DNA from: Candidatus Poseidoniaceae archaeon
Lineage (GTDB): Archaea; Thermoplasmatota; Poseidoniia; Poseidoniales; Poseidoniaceae
Assembly (NCBI GenBank): GCA_022451835.1
Contig: JAKUNX010000097.1
Coordinates: 1-6,711 of the forward strand
Length of the DNA: 6,711 bases
Direction: 5' to 3'
In this document: positions 1 through 6,600 of the stretch, piece after piece
How the letters are laid out: each line of letters opens with the position of its first letter
How positions within the stretch are numbered: position 1 is the stretch's first letter
Program-made: the position numbers and the translations under genes
The notes under the pieces: model-generated
Seen by the model: only the letters and a program-made list of their open reading frames with translations
Database searches by the model: none
Told to the model about the DNA's origin: nothing

Positions 1-43
1 CTCCCTCGATGCTTTGAAGCATGCTGGCGACTCGCCAACCCAT
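1..43 (-). CDS. Possible start of a downstream gene, cut by the window edge
   Basis: An ATG at 43 opens a frame reading MGWRVASMLQSIEG, which runs off the left edge. A GGTG at 55..52, matching the core of the Shine-Dalgarno consensus, lies 8 bases before the ATG. Strand and spacing (61 bases after the preceding stop) fit a third gene of the same operon. The frame is also open upstream of the ATG as far as the preceding gene, so the start is not certain. Only 14 codons are visible, too few to assign a family. Against it, the same bases are unusually rich in short dyads (11..37) and could be a non-coding structured stretch. Confidence 0.35.
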   Translation of the reverse strand, partial: MGWRVASMLQSIEG

Positions 44-51
44 TATCAAAG

Positions 52-55
52 CACC
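52..55 (-). promoter_or_regulatory. Candidate ribosome binding site for the left-edge gene
   Basis: GGTG on the minus strand, 8 bases before the ATG at 43, can pair with the 3' end of 16S rRNA. It is only four bases long and would occur often by chance. It matters because it is the main support for translation starting at 43. Confidence 0.25.
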
Positions 56-57
56 GA

Positions 58-82
58 CGCGTATTGTAGTGCTAAATACGCG
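58..82. repeat. Perfect 8-bp inverted repeat with a nested inner dyad, intergenic
   Basis: CGCGTATT at 58..65 is the exact reverse complement of AATACGCG at 75..82. Inside the 9-base spacer, TAG (67..69) and CTA (72..74) continue the symmetry after a single unpaired base at 66. The element sits between the small gene's stop and the possible start at 43. No clear T-tract follows on the minus strand, so a classic terminator is not well supported. An operator for a dimeric regulator, or an RNA hairpin in the intercistronic region, fits as well. Confidence 0.5.
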
Positions 83-104
83 AATGCCGCGCCTATAATG
101 CCTT

Positions 105-548
105 TCACTCAAACAAAATGTCGCCTTTAGCATCAAGTAATTCCACTGTTAGACCAGCAGCTCTACTTTGCACGATTATTTCGTCGTGAAGAGTATCGGA
201 AAAATCATCCAATGCCCCAAGTGCAGTGGCACCAACTACATCGGTAAGTTGATCGATTAAGTGATTCAAAACGCAACTTACGCCATATGCTTGTCCTGCT
301 CTAAACGCGTGGTCTACTCCTCCAACTTCAGGATCTTCTGCTTTCATCCGGAGCATCACTTGTTGAGAATATGCTACAAGAGCGCCATAGATTGATTCAA
401 TAATCTGTGCAGCTTCAAGGTCTCCGAGTAACATTTGTGCTTCACTAAGCGCCACTCTAACCGCTTTTCCATAAATTGCATGAGCGGCGATTAAATCGGC
501 AGTTTCCTTTTGCATAGCTTGGTCGATTAGGCTCTTCCAGTCTTCCAT
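105..548 (-). CDS. Small, mostly helical hypothetical protein, probably cytoplasmic
   Basis: I do not recognise this protein. From the ATG at 548 it has 147 residues, beginning MEDWKSLIDQ and ending DILFE before a TGA at 107..105. Most of the length looks like amphipathic helices rich in Ala, Leu, Glu and Asp; the last 15 residues alternate as a likely strand-turn-strand (LTVELLDAKGDILFE). No signal peptide, membrane span or catalytic motif is visible. The frame is also open to a GTG at 572 and another at 566, adding up to eight residues (MRVCCGKP). An AAGGTG at 575..570 overlaps the first GTG, is only 3 bases from the second and 21 from the ATG, so it decides nothing. ATG is preferred as the commoner start codon. 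The gene lies 59 bases (35 from GTG 572) after the giant gene in the same direction, suggesting one operon. An accessory partner of the giant protein's cytoplasmic domain is possible but is inference. Confidence 0.75.
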   Translation of the reverse strand: MEDWKSLIDQAMQKETADLIAAHAIYGKAVRVALSEAQMLLGDLEAAQIIESIYGALVAYSQQVMLRMKAEDPEVGGVDHAFRAGQAYGVSCVLNHLIDQLTDVVGATALGALDDFSDTLHDEIIVQSRAAGLTVELLDAKGDILFE

Positions 549-585
549 GGGTTTACCACAGCACACTCGCACCTTGAAGGTTCGG

Positions 586-607
586 AATAAATCTAGTGTA
601 ATTTATT
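586..607. repeat. AT-rich 7-bp inverted repeat right after the giant gene's stop
   Basis: AATAAAT at 586..592 is the reverse complement of ATTTATT at 601..607. The 8-base spacer contains a further TA/TA pair (594..595 with 599..600). The dyad begins at the base next to the TGA stop of the giant gene (610..608). An all A/T stem of seven pairs would be a weak RNA hairpin, and no long T-run follows, so termination is uncertain. The A/T stretches could instead be an archaeal TATA-like element for an internal promoter of the small gene; nothing here separates these options. Confidence 0.4.
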
Positions 608-3600
608 TCAAATCTTAAAGTTTGAATCCTCGCCATCAGCGAGACCTGCTTGCCTAACTGAGCCGTCAGCAGCAACGAATTCACCAGCCTTGGTTTGATT
701 ATTATACAGGTTCACATCTTCATAGCGCTTTACCAACATTCCTTCTCCAAGTGCAATAGTCAATGATTGCTGAATCATTCCTAATGTTGCAACTGCTCTA
801 TCTCGATGGCTTGCATCGATTGTATGATCAGAATATCTCGCTTCTTCAAAGATGGTTAGGAAGGCGTCGAGTTGCTCAGATGGAACCATATCGAAGGCTT
901 TTCTAACCGCAGCTTCAAACTCTCTGGTTGTTTCGTAAACCTTCTTCATGAAACCATGCTTTCTGAAATGCCGTACTAAATTCTTGTAGCAATCAAAGAT
1001 CGCTGCAATAAACTCGTTGCTTGCCTCCAACTGCAGCATCGTGTCGGTTAAGATACCGCGTAGAGCCTGTACTTGTCGACGTGCTTGACTACGTTGGTAG
1101 TAAGCTGCACCACCGATAACTAATGCCATCAATAGAATCACTAAAGCCATCGTATTTGCAGGCGTAAAGAATCCTGTATCTGCACTAACAGCTATCGGTT
1201 CACGCCATTGGATTTCATGAGATATATTGTTTTGCGAAGGCGCGAAGAAGGTCGAGCCTGGATAATAGGCAATGATTCTCCACAACCCTTGGCAAGGTTG
1301 TCCTTCACAAGTCCGGCCATCAAATGCCCATTCAAAGCTCGCAATACCTTGCTCATTAGTTGTTGAACGGTTCTCACCCTCTGTCACCCATTCTCCATCG
1401 TTAGAGAAGTATTGGCGAAGGAAGAATACTTCTTCATTTTCAACAGCTAAATCTAACCTATCTCTTAGTAGAGCGATTTCACCGATGACTGGATCTCCTT
1501 CGGAAAGGCCGTTATCTCCACGATAACTCCAAGTTTGCTGAACTTGAATATCTACTCTAGAACGAACTAAAATATCAACATCCATGAAAGAACCATTCAA
1601 TGATTTATCTGCATCTCTTGCACAGCCGCCATAATTGCTTAAGTCCTCTGTTGGTTCATATGCAACACGTAAAACCCGGAAACCTTCGGTCTTGCCACCA
1701 GTTGTTTCAACTCCCTTTAGCGTTGGATTCTGTAATGGATCGCCACTAAACCAACTGATTGTCCCACGGTCATCCAATGCTTGACTAGTTCTAATTCTAG
1801 CAATCGGCCTTACATTTTCCTCGGGATCTAGATAGATGTTTAGACACTTGTCTCCCACTGGGTCTCCGTTACTTTGCTTCAAAACCGCATCTATGTGGAA
1901 GGATTCCTTTAGGAATAATCGATAATATTCGGTTCCATTAGGTGCTAGCCACTTATCGGTGGTCGACTTGAATGGCCCTACATCGGTAATCGCCAAAGTA
2001 GAATTGGAGAATATTTGGTAAGTTAGAGGTAGTGTCTTTGACTTGTAACGATATTGGTCACGGTTCTGTGAATCCAATGCAGAATAAATGATGTTGACAT
2101 CCGCCTGACCTGCTTGTACTCCTTCTATGTCACATTCAATAACGAATATACCGAATTCATCAGTTCTAACATCGTTACACTTAGTGATTTGATTATTTGG
2201 ATCGTTCTTCATAGTGTATTGTGCTGATACGATTCTGCTGGTTAGGTTATTGCCAAGTTCATCATATAGTCTACCGGTTAGAATCATTGGTTTGTCTTCA
2301 TATTGATTGGTTTGTGGATCAAATTCACCAGTGTATACAATTACTTCATCTTGTGCATCAATGAATGTTGTTCCAATTAAGTTGAATCCATTTTCGATGT
2401 TTGGCATAAATACGCGGAACTTCTCATTATTAGGAATAAACGTACATGAATCCCAAGCTCCGCCAAGGGTTCTAATGTCTAAGTCATCCGAGAATGGAAG
2501 ACATCCTTCATTTGGCAAACTTTCTTGATATCTCAAAATAACATTCACTGGGCCAAATCCATTAGGCAAGAAACCTGCTGGATCTTGAGCTAACTTAAAC
2601 GGTGTTAGCGGTAAGATGTCCGCTCTTAAACAACCTACAGATTCTTCTCGGCTTACAACGCCGTCTTGGTTGGTATCCCAATCTGAGAATTCATCATTAT
2701 TGCCATCAAAATAACATAGATGAGAGTCCCCTGCACCTGGTATTGGTTCTGGCAGTGTTAGCTGCCCTGCACCTTCTGGAGCAATTGTTGCAACTAATTG
2801 CCTGTAGGTATTGCCTTGGAAATCAGTTCCTTCGAAAATAACGTCAACCAACCCACCTGTAGGCGCTTGAGCGCCATTGAGATTGACTGGTGTAATACTT
2901 GGGTCATTCGCTCCATCATCAGTAATCTGAGCAACAAAATTCCATGAATCCCCACTTACTCTAAAATTGCCAAATTCTTCTTGGACCTGTCTTGGCAAAA
3001 TATCCGTTACTGAAATGTTGGTACGCGATATTACCCAAATATACTGGTTCACAGATGAGCCTTTCAGTAAGTTAGAGCCTGGATATTCGAATTCTAAAGA
3101 GAAGTTGCCTAAGGAATCTGTGCTGTTAATCGTGAATGGCACTTCAAAGAAACCGTTATCATCGGTATAATTTACTCCAGTCCTACCATCAAATGACCAA
3201 GTATAGTTTACTGGGGCATTTCTTACTGGCTGCAGTGAATTGTCAACTAGTTTTGCTTGTATTACAGTACTTGTATTACGATATAAGCGAGGCGTAGAAG
3301 TCATTTGGAAATCTGTAGTACCAATGACTGAGATGTTGATGTAGGCGCCAGTAGGTGATAATGTGCTAGTATTTCCTGTGAAGTAATACGCTGAATTGGT
3401 GAAATCAACTCTAGTTCCGTAAGTCTTTGCAGGGTATTGGCTCAAGAAAGTGAAGTTGTAATCATACACTGCATCGCAAGATGAGCAGGCTTGAGTTGGT
3501 TTGGATGTGAACTGCGTCTCCTGCTGTCCGATAAACAATCCATTTCCATCAATATCGATTTGAAGCGTAATTGGGTCATCAACCCAAGGAGCAAGGGTTC

Positions 3601-6600
3601 TATTGGTAACAGTACCAACTACTCTAAACCCTTCACCAGTATTCAACTCTGGAACTATTTCACACCTAACAGCGCTATTTGGATCCGTTGGATCTACTGC
3701 TCCACAAGGAGGCAGGTTTGTATTACCGCCATTAACCAGTGAAATAGACCAATTGTCTCCGTCAGTATCGATAAACGGACGTAATAGGGCTGCTTCACCA
3801 GTCAAGCTTGCAGGATTACCATCCCAATTAGTTGGGTATGGCTTGATTGCAGAAACCTCATTATAATTTAGTCCCGCATTTGTCAATGCATCAGCATGGA
3901 ATAAAGTTGCCCAGTTACCAAAACTACCGTCGCCATTATTGATTGTCTTATCGAAATAATATACTGGATTGGTTCCTGTCACATACATTGTTCCATCAAT
4001 ATTCATACGGTGCATGACTCTAACGCTTTCCGGTTCTGTTTGATCACCATGCATAAATGAATAAGGCCACTCTCTGTCCTTTAGCCATTGCAAATTTACT
4101 GTGTTATTATTCGGATCAACGGTGCTGATACAATCCGCTTCATTGGTAATGTTTCGGCCAAATCCTCCACGGTAAAATGGTGATGATGGAGTTTCCCATT
4201 CCATAGTAACTTCATTGTATTCGGTAAAGTTGTAACAGTAGCTCCAATCAGTAATTTCGGGCTGCACAAATCCTGTTACCAGATAGTCTCCGGCTGGTAG
4301 CGTAGTATTAGTATACAAACTAGTGAAATCTCCTGTTACAGGGTCACCAGTAACCGGGTCGGTGACTACAACGTGACGCTTGGTTAAATTGTCCCAAATT
4401 ATTTCTTCATAACCGCCCGGGATTTGTCCTGGGCCATTATCAAGGCTAGCATTCAAACGAATTTGTCGCCATGTTCCAGCAATGCCCAGGTCTTGAACGA
4501 AAGTCACTGAGGCAAATCCTCGGTTATCTGTTCTGTAACCGTTGCCATCCAATCCAGCAAAGGTTGTCGGGCTAGTAATATTGCCAAATGGGCCACCTCT
4601 TACGGTGAAAGTAATTGGTACATTACTGATTAATTTTGTATAATCTCCTCGGTCCGTATCTGCAGTATAGTGAGCCCAGAAATCAATCTTGAATGGTTGC
4701 TCACTACTCTTGAAAGAACCAATTGGTGCAATATTTGCTGTCAAATTAGCGTCGACGCCAAGGAAATAATCTTGCGATCGATTGCCGTTGAAGGCAAACA
4801 ATTCGGTGACTTCTGCATATACTTTGTAAGTACCTTCATCGCCTACTGTCAGCATCTCAGGGTAAATGTATTGATTGTAAGTGAAGTTACCAAAGTTATT
4901 GGTTGGAACATAAATTGACTCGATAGCCTTAGTACCATTATTTGCCCACTCAATGTTGATTTGTACAGGGATATTTGGTGCTGGTTCATACGCGCTGGTT
5001 ATTGGGTTAATCCAATCAACATGCCCTGAGAATCTTTGCGGTGTCTTGGCATCTATCCAAAGCTTATCTGGCACATTAAGTGTGATGAAGGTTGGAGCTT
5101 TGTCATCTGCATCGAGTAAACAATCATTATCAAAATCCCAGTCGCTTGATTCCGCACCATTGTAACATGGATCATTGATTTCACCATCTTCCAAATGATC
5201 GAAATCTGGGTCGATTCGTGAATCGTTATCATCATCATTGTCAATCGCGTCTGGGCCTACTGATGGGTCTGACGGATTGGCTAATGCTTCACCGTCACCA
5301 TAGTCATCGTGGTCCCATGGATTTGTTGAGTTCCTATCATATCTAATTGGCCAAACTAGGATTTCATCCTTATCTTTCATTCCATCTTCGTCATCATCTT
5401 CATCGATATCATCTCTTAGACCATCATTGTCATGATCAAATGCTTGGGTGAGAGAAATAGCGAGTTCAACATCGTTTGTCAAACCGTCTGCATCCCAATC
5501 ATCGTCGGCCCAATTGGAGATGTTGTCGTTATCATGATCCCATGGCAATTGTTCTTCACCGGTAAAGCAGCCCGGAAGTAATTCTTGTGCCCAATCATCG
5601 ATTCCATTGTTATCATCATCATAATCTTCAGCATCTGGTACGCCATCATTGTCGTTATCAACATCATAATAACGCGGGTTTTGGTAACCTTGGGTCATTT
5701 CTCCTCGGTCCCAAACCGCTTGGAAGAATCCGTCGTCATCTGCGTCAGCATCATTACCGTCGTCATCGTTATCATTACAATTTGTTCCTGTGAAGAATGA
5801 TGAGCCTTGCGGCAAGGTAATATTAGCATCTTCGTCTAAGTCATCGTTAGTATCCATGTCAAAGTAATCCCAAATACCATCATTATCATCATCGATATCA
5901 AACCAGTCGTAAACTCCATCTGCATCATCGTCAATATCAATGGTGTTGTTGAAACTGTCTCCATCAATATCCTCATCGACTTCGTTTGCAGTTACATCAG
6001 CCCCCATTTCATCAGGGAAATCTTGTACTGCACCGGTATCAGAATTCCAGCTCCAACCTTGTACGCCAAGAGTTAGACCCATCCAAACAGTGAATGCATC
6101 TCGGCTGTTAGCGATTTGGCTGTAAGTAATACCTGCATCAATAGTTCCATCATTACCGTAGTCATAATGATAGCAACCTCCTTGAGCGCCTGGAGTACAA
6201 CTCCAGTTATTTGATGGGCCGCCTGCGGTTTGACCTTGGTCTAAACCTATGTCTGGTCTTGTCGAAAATGGCAGACCAAGTTGTGCGTTTACTCCGTTTA
6301 GTGGCATTTGATAAGCGAAAGCATAGGTATAACCACAAGAGAATCCTGTGGCGAAATTACCTGCAGTATAACCACAAGTTGTTAGATTAAATGTTCCACC
6401 CATCTTAGGGTCGTTTACGTCCATAATACCATCATTACCTTCATCTTGATCCCACCAATTAGGTAGTCCGTCACCATCTTGATCGGTGTCAAGTCCGTTG
6501 ATTAGTGAGTCTCCATCTGTATCAATATCCCACTCATTACCGCCATTGCGGGAATTCCAGCGGGCAAACAAGAACCAGTAAAATTCTGGCACTTCGCCAG

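Noticed and set aside
58..82. Dyad as an intrinsic terminator
   Set aside because: No T-rich run follows the stem on the minus strand, so it is recorded only as an inverted repeat.
1..104. tRNA or other RNA gene at the left edge
   Set aside because: Stems are present, but no T-loop GTTC motif, acceptor pairing or cloverleaf order could be found on either strand.
1042..1047. DIDGNG as a second EF-hand
   Set aside because: Position 12 of the loop would be Gln and the setting is a beta hairpin; this fits a common Ig-like turn better. It lies at protein residues 1042-1047 (window bases 3539..3556).
2602..2841. Plus-strand Leu-rich frame that could pass for a small membrane protein
   Set aside because: It lies wholly opposite the giant gene, whose frame here holds a clear EF-hand loop; no ribosome site or independent signal was seen.
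5479..5667. Met- and Ile-rich minus-strand frame over the repeat array
   Set aside because: It is the shifted reading of GAT-rich Asp codons; low-complexity composition and full overlap with the giant gene mark it as a shadow.
5585..5800. Plus-strand Ile/Val/His-rich frames opposite the Asp-rich array
   Set aside because: Runs of ATC, TCA and CAT are simply the complement of the Asp codons, and two overlapping frames show the same effect.
5102..5977. Regularly spaced repeats that might suggest a CRISPR or DNA satellite
   Set aside because: The periodicity is at protein level (about 13-residue calcium loops), with no identical DNA repeats or unique spacers.
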